NCBI RefSeq assembly: GCF_003203515.1
Contig: NZ_BGNG01000001.1
Coordinates: forward strand, 434,001 to 498,000
Direction of reading: 5' to 3'
DNA: 64,000 nucleotides
Source of the DNA: Glaciecola sp. KUL10
GTDB taxonomy: Bacteria > Pseudomonadota > Gammaproteobacteria > Enterobacterales > Alteromonadaceae
Below are positions 47,754-57,282 of the stretch, in pieces. The position numbers were made by a program, and so were the translations under genes. The notes below the pieces were generated by a model. The model had not been told where the DNA came from. It ran no database searches and saw only the letters and a program-made list of their open reading frames with translations. Numbering within the stretch: the stretch's first letter is position 1; each line of letters starts with the position of its first letter.

Positions 47754-49185
47754 AGTACTTCATGTCCTTAAACAGCTTTGTGATCTCACTCAGCTTGGTT
47801 CCCTTACAATCAGATACTTTCAATGTGCCTAACGGCCAATTTAAAACATCACTTGGCTGCACCGCTTGTTTTATACGTTCAAATACATTTTGTGTAAGAG
47901 CGTGTTTATCCATGCGCTCTATACCCACGACTTGCATTTGTAATCGGCAGCTATATGCCCAAATAAACAGCTTCTCTATAGCTTGCGAGAGCTGATGTGC
48001 GCCAAACTTATCTAGATAAAAAATCACTGCACAATCAAATAGAGTACGTATATAACCATCTCCAGTGCGGGTTCGAGAACGGTAGGTGTTTAGAGTATGT
48101 AGAATCTTACTGGCTAATGGTTCTAATTCGTGATCCAATATGCGAATAGTTTGGCTTTTGTCTTCACTATTCTTAGCCATTGGTTTGCCACTTCGTTCAT
48201 CGCTGACTATCTCATGAATCTTATGCTGATAATGGCTGGTCATTTCAAAAAAGCGTCTGCCATTTATGATCATCTGATCTAAATGGAAAGGAAAACGCAT
48301 ATGTTGGTGATCAATATGACGCTGATACTCCCCGTTATAGTTATCAACAAAATGGTGAGCTATGCGAAGGGGTTCTACATAGGGGTATAGTCCAACTTGA
48401 TCGAGATTCACGCCCTTAAATAAACCGACTTTTGATTTATTAAAATACTGTGCCGATTTACCTTGTGCCCAGTTGCGAATACGGAACAAGTAGTTGGCAA
48501 ATAGCCGCGCCAACTGTTCACTTTCTAAGCTTTCCCAATGTCGTACCGAGTCAGCTTTAAGTTGACTTTCGCTTTGTGAAAACTCACGTAAGTGAAACGC
48601 TTTTAACAAATCATGAGGGTCTAAATCTCGACCTCTGGCATTTTGTGAATCAAAAAACTGAAATGCCTCTGATACATCATCTAGAACAAAGGTCACAACT
48701 TCACAACGGTTTAATAAGAAATCGATGTCTGCTTCGGTAAAGTCACTGCGAGCAACAGCACGTTTTGCCGCCATAAAGTTTTGATGCAAATTTCGATGCG
48801 AAATATCACTATTAAAGGTTTGCCGCGCTAAAAAACTATTAATAGGCTCAGTAAGTGCGATTAGAGTTTCTCTAACATCTTGCCGTTTTAAACTATTGAG
48901 GCGCTCTTCTAACAAGGCTTTTACTAACAGTAATAAGGTTAATGTCCGCTGTTGTCCATCAACAATATCAAGTGCTTCTTTGTCGCTATCTATGTGCTTA
49001 TGAAATACCACAGATCCCAAGCGGTATGCCGATTTCTCTCGATATACCTTTAAATCACTTAGCAAATCAGCCAAATTTGTTTGAGACCATTTATAAGGGC
49101 GTTGATATGCCGGAATGCTCAAGTTTGGCAAAGACAATAGTGCTTTTACCGTTATGATTTCTTTATCGATCTGTTTGCTTATCAA
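47746..49185 (-). CDS. DUF262 protein, first of a pair
   Basis: 479 residues: [14 protein letters not shown]-type N terminus ([21 protein letters not shown]) and [21 protein letters not shown] near residue 75, the DUF262 signature. The DUF1524 nuclease motif of its partner is not seen; the C-terminal half is a helical DUF262-associated region. The two proteins may work as a pair, with one providing the nuclease. It starts 40 nt after gajB, the widest gap in the operon. Confidence 0.82.
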   Translation of the reverse strand: MISKQIDKEIITVKALLSLPNLSIPAYQRPYKWSQTNLADLLSDLKVYREKSAYRLGSVVFHKHIDSDKEALDIVDGQQRTLTLLLLVKALLEERLNSLKRQDVRETLIALTEPINSFLARQTFNSDISHRNLHQNFMAAKRAVARSDFTEADIDFLLNRCEVVTFVLDDVSEAFQFFDSQNARGRDLDPHDLLKAFHLREFSQSESQLKADSVRHWESLESEQLARLFANYLFRIRNWAQGKSAQYFNKSKVGLFKGVNLDQVGLYPYVEPLRIAHHFVDNYNGEYQRHIDHQHMRFPFHLDQMIINGRRFFEMTSHYQHKIHEIVSDERSGKPMAKNSEDKSQTIRILDHELEPLASKILHTLNTYRSRTRTGDGYIRTLFDCAVIFYLDKFGAHQLSQAIEKLFIWAYSCRLQMQVVGIERMDKHALTQNVFERIKQAVQPSDVLNWPLGTLKVSDCKGTKLSEITKLFKDMKYYE

Positions 49186-49225
49186 GTTCTTGTCTCAAAA
49201 CTTGCTTTGCTTAGAATATTCACTT

Positions 49226-51115
49226 TTATAAATCCCTTATAAATCGAGATGGCGACTGAGATTTAATATCACCCCAAGGCATCGTCCTTTTTTGAGGGTA
49301 AGTGATATAAAGCCACCTTTTAGCTCTTGTTACTGCTACAAAAGCGCTGTTTTTCTCTTCTTCTATTTCTTGTAAAGTCTTGGCTCTATAGTCAGGGAAA
49401 ACGCCCTCAACCATACCAATTAGGAATACAATGTCCTTTTCCAGTCCCTTCATCGTATGAACTGTGCTAAGCGTTATTCCTTCTCCCTGAGCTGTTTCTG
49501 CCAATTGCCCTAGAGCAAACGCATTTCTAAATGCTTGTAGTGAATTACCAAGCCCCTTTGATTTGAAGCGAGTCCAAGAATTTCTAAATTCTTCTAGCTC
49601 AGCTAAGCTACGTTCAATTTCTGGTTTTTTATCTTCTAAGGCTTTATCGTTGGCTAATATATTAAGCTCAGCCACTAATTCTTTGTGAAACTTTGGAATG
49701 TTTGGTTCATCAGCATCTAGATTCTGTATTTGAATCAACACTTTTGATTGAAGATCAGAAAACAGTATTTCTGAATTTAGTACATCTTTTGCCCATACAC
49801 TCAAATAGTCTTCACTACCCCAATCATCAGGTGGGGTTACTTTGAGAATGGCACATAGCTTTTTACCATCAACCCAATCTTTAGGGTTTAGTTTTAGACG
49901 AAGTGCAAAATCGAGCACTTTGCCAAATAGCGACGTTGGTTCTGTTTGGCGTTCACCTTTTTTGAAATGGTAAGGTCTATTTTCTTGCTCAAGCTTCTCA
50001 GTAATAGCGTTAAATACAAATCGGTTTCTTGCTATTACAACCATATTCTTTAGAGATATTTTTCCTTCAATCTCTGGGTGTATCCCCAGCTTTAACAACT
50101 CATTAATTTGGTTAACGACCCATAGTGCTTCATCATATTCATCGTCACACGATTGCTTATGAAACACGCCATTTAACGCCATTTCATGTTCTGTTTGAGA
50201 AAGCGGTTTGATTTTATTAGCGACATTAATTACCGCTTTGGTGCTTCGATAATTTTCTGTAAGTTTGTATTGAGTGGGCTGATAATCGTCAACAAATTGA
50301 GTTAAGAGATACTTTTCCGATGAACCATTAAACCCATAAATCATTTGGTTAGGATCACCCACCATTAAGATACTTTTAATTTTGTCACCACAAAAAGCGT
50401 TTATAAATTCGTATTGGGCTTTGTTAAGATCTTGTGCTTCATCCACACAAATGTGTTTGTATTTTGTACGGTATAAGTCAGCAATCCACTCTTGGGTTAG
50501 CAGTAATTTATGGGCGTAGATGAGGATATCATCGTAATCAATACCACCACTTGCTAGCAGTGCATTTTGGTAATCCTGATAAACTTTCCAAACGCCACTT
50601 TCTGCACCAAAGCGTTCATCTGCTTCGCCTTGGCTTAGCAGTTCCCTTTTTATTATGGAAAAAGTATCCATATATTTTTGCATGACTTGTTGGCGGTTCT
50701 TCTTCTCTCGCGAATCTTCAATGTTGAGATACGTGTCAATATCGACACCTTCATCTCTTAGTGATTGAAGAAACACTTCCATGCGATCTTTATCTCTGTC
50801 GTAAATGTGTAACTCAGAAGGTAAGCCGATGGTGTGCCCATATTGCTCCAGTATTCTCTGTGCAACTGAATGAACGGTAGAAATCCAAGTTCGATCTTCA
50901 ATGTCATCCACTTCAACTAAGCGCTCCTGCATTTCTTCAGCAGCTTTATTAGTAAAAGTAAGGGCAATCACTCTATCTTTTTTGGTATTTTCCAGAATAA
51001 ACCGAATTCGCTCAGTCAATACTCTTGTTTTACCTGAACCAGCAGATGCTAGTATTTGTATCGGAAATCCGATTTCGCTTTCTACAATTTCCTTTTGTTT
51101 GATAGACAAGTTCAT
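49226..51115 (-). CDS. gajB: UvrD/PcrA-like helicase, GajB-like (Gabija)
   Basis: About 629 residues with all SF1A motifs in order: I ASAGSGKTRVLTERI, Ia ALTFTNKAAEEM, II CVDEAQDLNKAQ, III MVGDPNQMIYGF, IV TENYRSTK, V LSTVHTMKGLEKDIV, VI FVAVTRAKRWLYIT. The frame is open to 51205, but ATG 51115 (MNLSIKQKEIVESEIG) is the correct family start and lies one nucleotide after the stop of the OLD-family gene. OLD-type nuclease plus UvrD-like helicase is the Gabija pair. GajB is often shorter (near 500 residues), so this is a longer variant. Confidence 0.85.
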   Translation of the reverse strand: MNLSIKQKEIVESEIGFPIQILASAGSGKTRVLTERIRFILENTKKDRVIALTFTNKAAEEMQERLVEVDDIEDRTWISTVHSVAQRILEQYGHTIGLPSELHIYDRDKDRMEVFLQSLRDEGVDIDTYLNIEDSREKKNRQQVMQKYMDTFSIIKRELLSQGEADERFGAESGVWKVYQDYQNALLASGGIDYDDILIYAHKLLLTQEWIADLYRTKYKHICVDEAQDLNKAQYEFINAFCGDKIKSILMVGDPNQMIYGFNGSSEKYLLTQFVDDYQPTQYKLTENYRSTKAVINVANKIKPLSQTEHEMALNGVFHKQSCDDEYDEALWVVNQINELLKLGIHPEIEGKISLKNMVVIARNRFVFNAITEKLEQENRPYHFKKGERQTEPTSLFGKVLDFALRLKLNPKDWVDGKKLCAILKVTPPDDWGSEDYLSVWAKDVLNSEILFSDLQSKVLIQIQNLDADEPNIPKFHKELVAELNILANDKALEDKKPEIERSLAELEEFRNSWTRFKSKGLGNSLQAFRNAFALGQLAETAQGEGITLSTVHTMKGLEKDIVFLIGMVEGVFPDYRAKTLQEIEEEKNSAFVAVTRAKRWLYITYPQKRTMPWGDIKSQSPSRFIRDL

Positions 51116-51116
51116 A

Positions 51117-52946
51117 TCACTGGACTCCTGCTTGCAATTCTTCAAACAATTGAATGACTTTGTCTGGCAAATCTGACTTAGACAAGGTAGCAAGCTCTTC
51201 TGCAACAGCTTTGGCGTACATAGGTTTTTTTGAATCTAAAATTTCCAAGATAGCCTTATTTCTTCCACCATCTTGCGTATAGTCCCTTAATTCAGATTCG
51301 AAAATTGGTTGTTTACATTTTTCGCAAAGCGGCTTATCTGCTCTTATTGGCTTAGTAGGGGTTCCCTGACGTTTTCTCATCCAGTTATCTATTTTTTCTT
51401 CGCCATCAACTTTGACTATTGCATTTTCAATAACATGGACAAAACCAGAATTAAGTAAGTATCCTTCAAAATCGGTGTTATCAAGGATCACAATGTTATT
51501 GGCATTATCAAAGCTATTTTCACCAAATACTTTTTCGTAATGCTTTCGCAATTCTCTAACTGTTTTTTCTTCTCCATCACTAAATATATAAACTGGAATA
51601 CCAAAATCATGAGCAAGCAATAAAAATGGCCTATATTTGGCTCCTGAACCGTTTACACCAACAAAGTTAATTCCCGTTTCAAATGGCATTTGCTTAAAAA
51701 AAGTTTCAAATAAAATTGGTAATGACTGTTCTTCGGTTTCACCCTCAGACAAAACAATTGCACTAGCAAACAATATATCCCCTCTAGAATGAATAACTTC
51801 TCGATGAACTTTCCTCAAATCTTCAGGTTCAGTAGCAGAAATAAGAGCTTTGACTTTTGTAGTGCCATCTTTTTTGCTAAGAGCTCTCAGCTGATCTTGT
51901 TTAGCGATAGCAGCTAAGTAAGGCGAGTGGGTACTTATTAAAACTTGACCTTTGGTTTCACATAATTGTTTGTAAATTGCCCTTTGAGCATTCGGGTGCA
52001 AGTGAGCTTCTGGTTCTTCCGCTGCAATGATTGGAAAAAACGGTTCAACTTCTAACTCATGCTTTTTAGATGAAAGCTCGGTAAATGCTTTCACTGTTAA
52101 CATTGATGCCCAACTTCGTGTGCCCATGCCGTGGTATTCCATTGAAAAAGAATTACTAGCATGTTCTCCAAAGTGGACTGTAAAACGCTTAGACAAGTCT
52201 CTAATTTTTTTGGGGAAAGGTGTAATTTCTGTTTGCCCATTACCTTCAAATGACTGACTCAATGAATCGAGGTGAGTTTTAAGTTCAGATAAAGGTTCAC
52301 TTTTAGCAACCGCCTTTTCATTAATGTCAGCGACCATTTTTTCCAGTTCTTCAATATCTTTCTCATCATACTCAATACTTGAAAGTACTTTGCCTATGTA
52401 AGATGTTTTCTCTCTTAATTCTTGATGGATATCGCGCTGGGCATCAATTGAAATAAAAGGTAGTGCATCGTAACGTTTTCTAATTTGTCTTGAAGATATC
52501 ACTTTTACGTCTGCCCAACCTTCAAAATCGGGCCACGTTTCCATCCAGAATCGAGAAGTTAAAAATCCACCTTTTACTTTGTCTCTTTCACATTTTGTTC
52601 TAATAACAACTAATTGATGACCGTCAGCTTCAGATTGAATAATGTCTTCAAACTCTTCTATCCATTCAGCTTCAAATGCTTGAACTCTATTACCATGTTC
52701 GTCTGTCGCGACAATTCTGACATCGACGATGATAGATTCACTGCCGTGATCTTCCCCATCAATATGAAAATCTTCCTCAGTTAAAAAGCGCGAATAATCG
52801 CCCAAGGCGAGTTGTAGCGCTTTTATGATTGAGGTTTTACCAGAATTATTTGTACCAATAAGTACTGCGACTCTGGGTAAAGATATTTCTAAATTAGCAA
52901 TCCCTCTAAATCCAGCAATCCGAACTTGGTCAACTAATATGTTCAT
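51117..52946 (-). CDS. gajA: OLD-family ATPase/TOPRIM nuclease, GajA-like (Gabija)
   Basis: 609 residues. The N-terminal ABC-type ATPase has Walker A GTNNSGKTS (residues 31-39) and, after a helical insertion, the signature region and Walker B AAEEPEAHLHPNAQ with the switch ISTHSPYLA. The C-terminal TOPRIM domain has the conserved Glu in IVLSEGETEEQSLPILF and an acidic IFSDGEEK. This is a class 2 OLD nuclease, the type paired with UvrD-like helicases in Gabija. An additional CEKCKQP pair near residue 545 could bind metal. Its ATG overlaps the hsdS stop by four nucleotides (ATGA). Confidence 0.87.
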   Translation of the reverse strand: MNILVDQVRIAGFRGIANLEISLPRVAVLIGTNNSGKTSIIKALQLALGDYSRFLTEEDFHIDGEDHGSESIIVDVRIVATDEHGNRVQAFEAEWIEEFEDIIQSEADGHQLVVIRTKCERDKVKGGFLTSRFWMETWPDFEGWADVKVISSRQIRKRYDALPFISIDAQRDIHQELREKTSYIGKVLSSIEYDEKDIEELEKMVADINEKAVAKSEPLSELKTHLDSLSQSFEGNGQTEITPFPKKIRDLSKRFTVHFGEHASNSFSMEYHGMGTRSWASMLTVKAFTELSSKKHELEVEPFFPIIAAEEPEAHLHPNAQRAIYKQLCETKGQVLISTHSPYLAAIAKQDQLRALSKKDGTTKVKALISATEPEDLRKVHREVIHSRGDILFASAIVLSEGETEEQSLPILFETFFKQMPFETGINFVGVNGSGAKYRPFLLLAHDFGIPVYIFSDGEEKTVRELRKHYEKVFGENSFDNANNIVILDNTDFEGYLLNSGFVHVIENAIVKVDGEEKIDNWMRKRQGTPTKPIRADKPLCEKCKQPIFESELRDYTQDGGRNKAILEILDSKKPMYAKAVAEELATLSKSDLPDKVIQLFEELQAGVQ

Positions 52947-54325
52947 ACAGCCTCCTTGCTTATTGGTAACCTTGTGCGACCTGTGAGTAGCTCTTGCATC
53001 ATGCCTTGTTTGATTTGGCGGGTTTTCGCTAAGCGCTGTTCAATGGTTTGGATTTCATCATCCATATCCGAGAGAATGGTGGCGATAGCAGTTTGTTCTT
53101 CAACATCTGGAGCTGGGAATTCAAAATAAACAAAATCTTTTTGATATAGATGTGTAATTGTCGAACCTGCTGTAATTCCTTTGATAAAGAATTTAAATAT
53201 TGAAGAGGTTAGAACGTAAAAGAGGTATTTAGGATAGAAACTTTTAGCCTTGGGGCGAACAACAAATACCCCACTATTTAAAGTCGCTGGTAGTGGTAAT
53301 TCGTTTATAAAACCAACTTTGCCAATTGTTCCGTCTTTGGTGATAAGAACATCGTTTTCCTTTAATTGAATGTTAGTATCTTGCTTATATCTCCAATCAC
53401 TAACAAAACAGCAACTATTCCAGTTAACTTCTCCAGCGTCAAAATCAGTACCAGTTACGAGATACTTGGAACCAGTATCTAAATACTCTTTTGTAGTTAA
53501 AGCCTGCCAGCCTATTCGGGCTTTCAAAACAGCATTGTTGCCTATGTTTATAAAGTCCCAATCCTCGGGGATTTCGCCTAGTTCACTGGGTTTTGTGCCT
53601 TTTGGCTGGCCTTGCTTTTTGCCTTCGGAGTATGTGGCGAATAGCGGTAAACGGGTTTTTCCTGTCAGCAGTTGCTGCATGGTGGTGGTTTTAATCGCTT
53701 GTTTTTTCGCGATCAGTTTTTCCAATTCCGTTAATAGTGCATCTACATCGGACAAGGCATTGGCAATGGCGGTTTGTTCTTCGTAGGAAGGAGCAGGAAA
53801 GCTAACAGATAATAAAGAACCCTTCGAAATATTCTTCATACTATTGCTAGTACCAGTTGCAGATTCCTTAATCTTCTTTGCAATAGCTGGAAAACTTAAA
53901 ATATATGCTAACCAACGAGTATTTGTTGCAAGGTTTGCACGAAATCGCATTTGCCACAAACGATCTGGTAAGAAACAATTTGGATAGTCCTTGTCTATAT
54001 AACCTAACTCTCCTACTAGATCTGGCGTATTCATCCTGCTTATGATGATAGAGCCTTTTGAAACAATTGTTTTCGCTCTAACTATATCCTCAGGAATAAT
54101 TGACTTTATTTCTCTGGGAAAAAAGTAACCATTAGAAACACATGAGGTCTTAAGGATGTGTAACCCATGCGAAAATGCATCTGGCTTATCGATAGAATTA
54201 ACACTAACACCAGCATCTAATGATTGGACGAAATTTCCTAATTCCGGTGACTCCCAATCAATTGGAATAACCCCAACTTCAGTCTGTTTATATCCTTCAG
54301 GAACTGTTTGTTCTAAAGCGCTCAT
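52943..54325 (-). CDS. hsdS: Type I restriction specificity subunit S
   Basis: 460 residues with two target-recognition domains, each beginning with the family pattern (GYKQTEVGVIPIDWE; ELGEIPEDWDFINIG) and ending in a conserved helix (IANALSDVDALLTELEKLIAKKQAIKTTTMQQLLTG; IATILSDMDDEIQTIEQRLAKTRQIKQGMMQELLTG). These near-repeats give the pseudo-symmetry of HsdS. The recognised sequence cannot be read from the protein. The start at ATG 54325 overlaps the hsdM stop (ATGA); an in-frame start at 54334 is less likely. Confidence 0.93.
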   Translation of the reverse strand: MSALEQTVPEGYKQTEVGVIPIDWESPELGNFVQSLDAGVSVNSIDKPDAFSHGLHILKTSCVSNGYFFPREIKSIIPEDIVRAKTIVSKGSIIISRMNTPDLVGELGYIDKDYPNCFLPDRLWQMRFRANLATNTRWLAYILSFPAIAKKIKESATGTSNSMKNISKGSLLSVSFPAPSYEEQTAIANALSDVDALLTELEKLIAKKQAIKTTTMQQLLTGKTRLPLFATYSEGKKQGQPKGTKPSELGEIPEDWDFINIGNNAVLKARIGWQALTTKEYLDTGSKYLVTGTDFDAGEVNWNSCCFVSDWRYKQDTNIQLKENDVLITKDGTIGKVGFINELPLPATLNSGVFVVRPKAKSFYPKYLFYVLTSSIFKFFIKGITAGSTITHLYQKDFVYFEFPAPDVEEQTAIATILSDMDDEIQTIEQRLAKTRQIKQGMMQELLTGRTRLPISKEAV

Positions 54326-56811
54326 AATGACCACTCCAAACCCATTGCTTTTAAGTGGCCTGCAACTTTATCGCTAAGGTCATCAACCGATTTAGAGAGG
54401 GTTGGTAATGGTGTGCTATAGCGTTCTTCCAGTTGCTTAACGCGGTTTGCCATTTGTTGGGTAACGCGCTCAATTTCAGCAACGATATTGGCTTGTAATG
54501 TGGCAAGCCATTTGTCATCGACAATTAGGGTTTTGATTTCATCAATAGTTAGTTTTGGATATTGATTGAATACGCTTAAATCGAGTGCTTCTTGCGCTTC
54601 TTTGACTGCTTTTTTCGTAGCCGCTTCAGCGTTAAACAGCTTGGTTGCTTGTTTCAGCGCCTTAATCTCTTCTGAGATTCCCGCCTTCGCGGGAATGACG
54701 GCTAATTCTTTTAATCTGGCGGCTACGCTGGCTTTGGTGATTTTATCTTTATCGTTGAGGGCTTCAACCAATAAGCCTTCTTCACTGCCATGTTCCTCAA
54801 GATAGCTTTCCAGTGCTTGGGTGGCTTCGTCTTGTTTGGCTTGCAGCGCATCCACTTGCGCTTGCTGGTCGGAAAAATAACGAGCAACGATTAAGCTAGG
54901 TGGAATAATCTCGGCTTTGTACTTTTTCTTATTGATAATTAAGTCTGGTGTTTCTTTGAGCTTTTCGCCTTTTTTAGCCACTAACTCACGAAGGGTATTA
55001 CCTGCCTGCCAATCGTCCTGTACCAATACATATACATCGTCTTGCATGGTATCAGCCCAGTAATCCATCAGGATTTGGTAAATATCGTATTTGCTTAATA
55101 GGTCGCTATTGGCATAGCTATTTAACAAGTTCTCTGAAATGTTAAAGATAAAGTTTTTCGGGTTATCGCCTACTTTGATCTCTTTAAGTTTTGCTTCTGG
55201 TATCCATTGTTTGAATGGCAATAGGCTACGAGCGGCAAAGTCTTTAAATTCTTGGTGAGCCAAAATGGTGCTTTTAACTTGGCTAGCTTCTACCAGTCCA
55301 TGGCTATAACCTTCACGTTCAGGTTTAAATAATGTTGCTCGAATACTTGGGAATACCTGCCAGTAATGCTCAAGGGCATCAATGTCACGGTAAGGAATGC
55401 CACCTTGCAGGTGAGCGCTTAAATCGTGTAAGTCTTCTGGCTCAGATGAGTCGATATAACGCGGGATGTTAAGGTTGTAGTCGTTAGCGGCGATTTCATC
55501 AATTTGAACTAAGCGGCTGTAACGCTCAAGTTCTAAGCCTCTGTTAAATACATCAACAATTTTATGAATGTCTTGGCTGCGCAGTCGGTTTTTGTTGCCA
55601 TCTTTGATAAAGCCTTTGCTGGCATCAATCATAAAGATTGGGCGACCTGATACAGTTGGTAACTCTTCATCACCTTCGTTAAAGCTCGTCACTGCTTTTT
55701 GCGCGTGTTCTTTATCAATCACGATAATACAGGCAGGAATACCCGTACCGTAAAACAGGTTGGCAGGTAAACCAATAATGCCTTTGATGTAACCTTGTTT
55801 GATAAGGTTCTCACGAATCGCAGCTTCAGCATTACCTCGGAATAAAACACCGTGCGGTAAGATTACCGCACCTTTACCAGTGCTTTTTAAGCTTTTGATA
55901 ACGTGTAGCAAGAAGGTGTAGTCACCGTTTTTCTCTGGTGGAATACCCCAAGTAAAACGGTTATATAAATCGTTTTCTGGGGTTACGCCACTGGTCCAGT
56001 TTTTATTTGAAAATGGAGGATTGGCAACCGCAAAATCAAACGTTTTGAGTTGGTTATCGGCATCTTTCCATTGCGGCTCAGAAAGTGTATTACCTTTCCA
56101 GATCTTAGCGGTGGTATTGTTATGTAAGATCATATTCATACGGGCAAGTGCGCTAGTCGCGTTATCCATTTCTTGTCCGTATAGGGTTAAACCACGTTCG
56201 GCTTGGTAGCTGGCTTTTAACAACAATGAACCTGAGCCGCAGGTTGGATCATAGGCAGTTGCATCCTGTGGAGTGTCTTCTTCAATGCCTACCACTTTGG
56301 CGAGAATTTGAGATACTTCCGATGGCGTATAGAATTGGCCTTTAGATTTACCTGATTCAGTAGCGAAATGACGCATTAGATATTCGTAAGCGTCACCTAA
56401 TAAATCATCATCGCCAGCTCGGTTAGAGCTTAAGTCTAAGCCTTGGAAAATACCGACTAGCTTGGTGAGGCGGTCAACCATGTCTTTGCCTTTACCTAGC
56501 TTGTCTTCATCGTTGAAGTCGGCGACATCTATTATACCTTTCAGGTCGTTTTCTTCGGCAAGGGCTGCAATAATTTTATTAATCTTATCGCCAATCTCTT
56601 TGTCGTTTTTGGCAGCTATCATGTCGTCATAGCTAGCGCCCTTTGGCACTACTATCATGCCATATGGGTCGCCTTTATATTTGTCGCTAACGTACTTCAT
56701 GAAGAGCATTGTTAATACGTAGTCTTTATATTGACTCGCATCCATACCTCCGCGCAGCTCGTCACAGCTTGCCCACAGTGATGAATAAAGTTCTGTCTTT
56801 TTAATTGCCAT
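54322..56811 (-). CDS. hsdM: Type I DNA methyltransferase subunit M
   Basis: N6-adenine methyltransferase of 829 residues, considerably longer than the usual ~500. The N-terminal HsdM domain (WASCDELRGGMDASQYKDYVLTMLF) precedes the SAM-binding motif YDPTCGSGSLLLKA (about residue 189) and the catalytic NPPF (about residue 265). The last ~300 residues form a long helical extension with several coiled-coil stretches (YFSDQQAQVDALQAKQDEATQALESYLEE). A REP-like hairpin inserted in frame (54677-54696) adds VIPAKAGIS to this region. First gene of the eight-gene operon; transcription presumably starts between 56812 and the island's right end. Confidence 0.94.
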   Translation of the reverse strand: MAIKKTELYSSLWASCDELRGGMDASQYKDYVLTMLFMKYVSDKYKGDPYGMIVVPKGASYDDMIAAKNDKEIGDKINKIIAALAEENDLKGIIDVADFNDEDKLGKGKDMVDRLTKLVGIFQGLDLSSNRAGDDDLLGDAYEYLMRHFATESGKSKGQFYTPSEVSQILAKVVGIEEDTPQDATAYDPTCGSGSLLLKASYQAERGLTLYGQEMDNATSALARMNMILHNNTTAKIWKGNTLSEPQWKDADNQLKTFDFAVANPPFSNKNWTSGVTPENDLYNRFTWGIPPEKNGDYTFLLHVIKSLKSTGKGAVILPHGVLFRGNAEAAIRENLIKQGYIKGIIGLPANLFYGTGIPACIIVIDKEHAQKAVTSFNEGDEELPTVSGRPIFMIDASKGFIKDGNKNRLRSQDIHKIVDVFNRGLELERYSRLVQIDEIAANDYNLNIPRYIDSSEPEDLHDLSAHLQGGIPYRDIDALEHYWQVFPSIRATLFKPEREGYSHGLVEASQVKSTILAHQEFKDFAARSLLPFKQWIPEAKLKEIKVGDNPKNFIFNISENLLNSYANSDLLSKYDIYQILMDYWADTMQDDVYVLVQDDWQAGNTLRELVAKKGEKLKETPDLIINKKKYKAEIIPPSLIVARYFSDQQAQVDALQAKQDEATQALESYLEEHGSEEGLLVEALNDKDKITKASVAARLKELAVIPAKAGISEEIKALKQATKLFNAEAATKKAVKEAQEALDLSVFNQYPKLTIDEIKTLIVDDKWLATLQANIVAEIERVTQQMANRVKQLEERYSTPLPTLSKSVDDLSDKVAGHLKAMGLEWSL
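54677..54696. repeat. REP-like palindrome inside hsdM
   Basis: ATTCCCGC-CTTC-GCGGGAAT, an 8-bp stem with a 4-nt loop. It is the core of the widespread intergenic repeat that translates as IPAKAGI. Here it lies in frame within coding sequence (VIPAKAGISEE). Confidence 0.75.
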
Positions 56812-57076
56812 ATTTAGTTTTTGTCCTTTTCAGGCTTCATGCCTTGTTTTTGCATCTAAGTAAGTAGGACATTTAATGCCTAAGGCTCTCTGTGTCATCG
56901 ACGCACAAATACAGTATTTTGGTTACATTTACCGACAACAAATGAGGTTTTTTTAGTAGAAAACGCATCTTACAATTAAACAATAATTATAAAATACAAT
57001 GAATTAATAGTATTACAATGATGATAGGATTGTTAAGTAAACAAGGAAAGACATATTTTTCTATGATATTAGTTTT
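56812..57076. other. AT-rich right end of the island
   Basis: No gene. It contains the hsdM promoter region and leads into the repeated AGTAGTACCA motif and the right att repeat. Confidence 0.45.
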
Positions 57077-57099
57077 AAGTAGTACCAAAAGAAGTACCA
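57077..57099. promoter_or_regulatory. AGTAGTACCA repeats near the right island end
   Basis: AAGTAGTACCA (57077-57087) and GAAGTACCA (57091-57099) repeat the motif found in front of the integrase gene (17829-17851), in the same orientation. Their position about 55 bp from the att repeat suits integrase arm sites. Confidence 0.5.
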
Positions 57100-57151
57100 C
57101 ATTTAAATGATTAATATAAAAACATATTAAAACATTACCTTAAGTCTTCTA

Positions 57152-57196
57152 TTCAATTCCCGCCAGCTCCACCAATCGATGTAAAAAAGGCTGATT
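57152..57196 (+). repeat. Right attachment-site repeat of the genomic island
   Basis: Exact 45-bp copy of the end of ssrA (17684-17728), including CCGCCAGCTCCACCA. No tmRNA body precedes it, so it is the duplicate created by integration. Confidence 0.95.
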
Positions 57197-57210
57197 ATTC
57201 AGCCTTTTTT
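57183..57210. terminator. Duplicate ssrA terminator at the right island end
   Basis: A6-GGCTGA-loop-TCAGCC-T6. On the minus strand it can terminate the zinc-cluster operon, whose last gene ends at 57283. Confidence 0.7.
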
Positions 57211-57282
57211 ATTGTCTTGGTACTTAACCTCGCTGAACCAAGTCCAAGCTAAATAAGCTGTGCCATCTTCTTCAAATACCCA

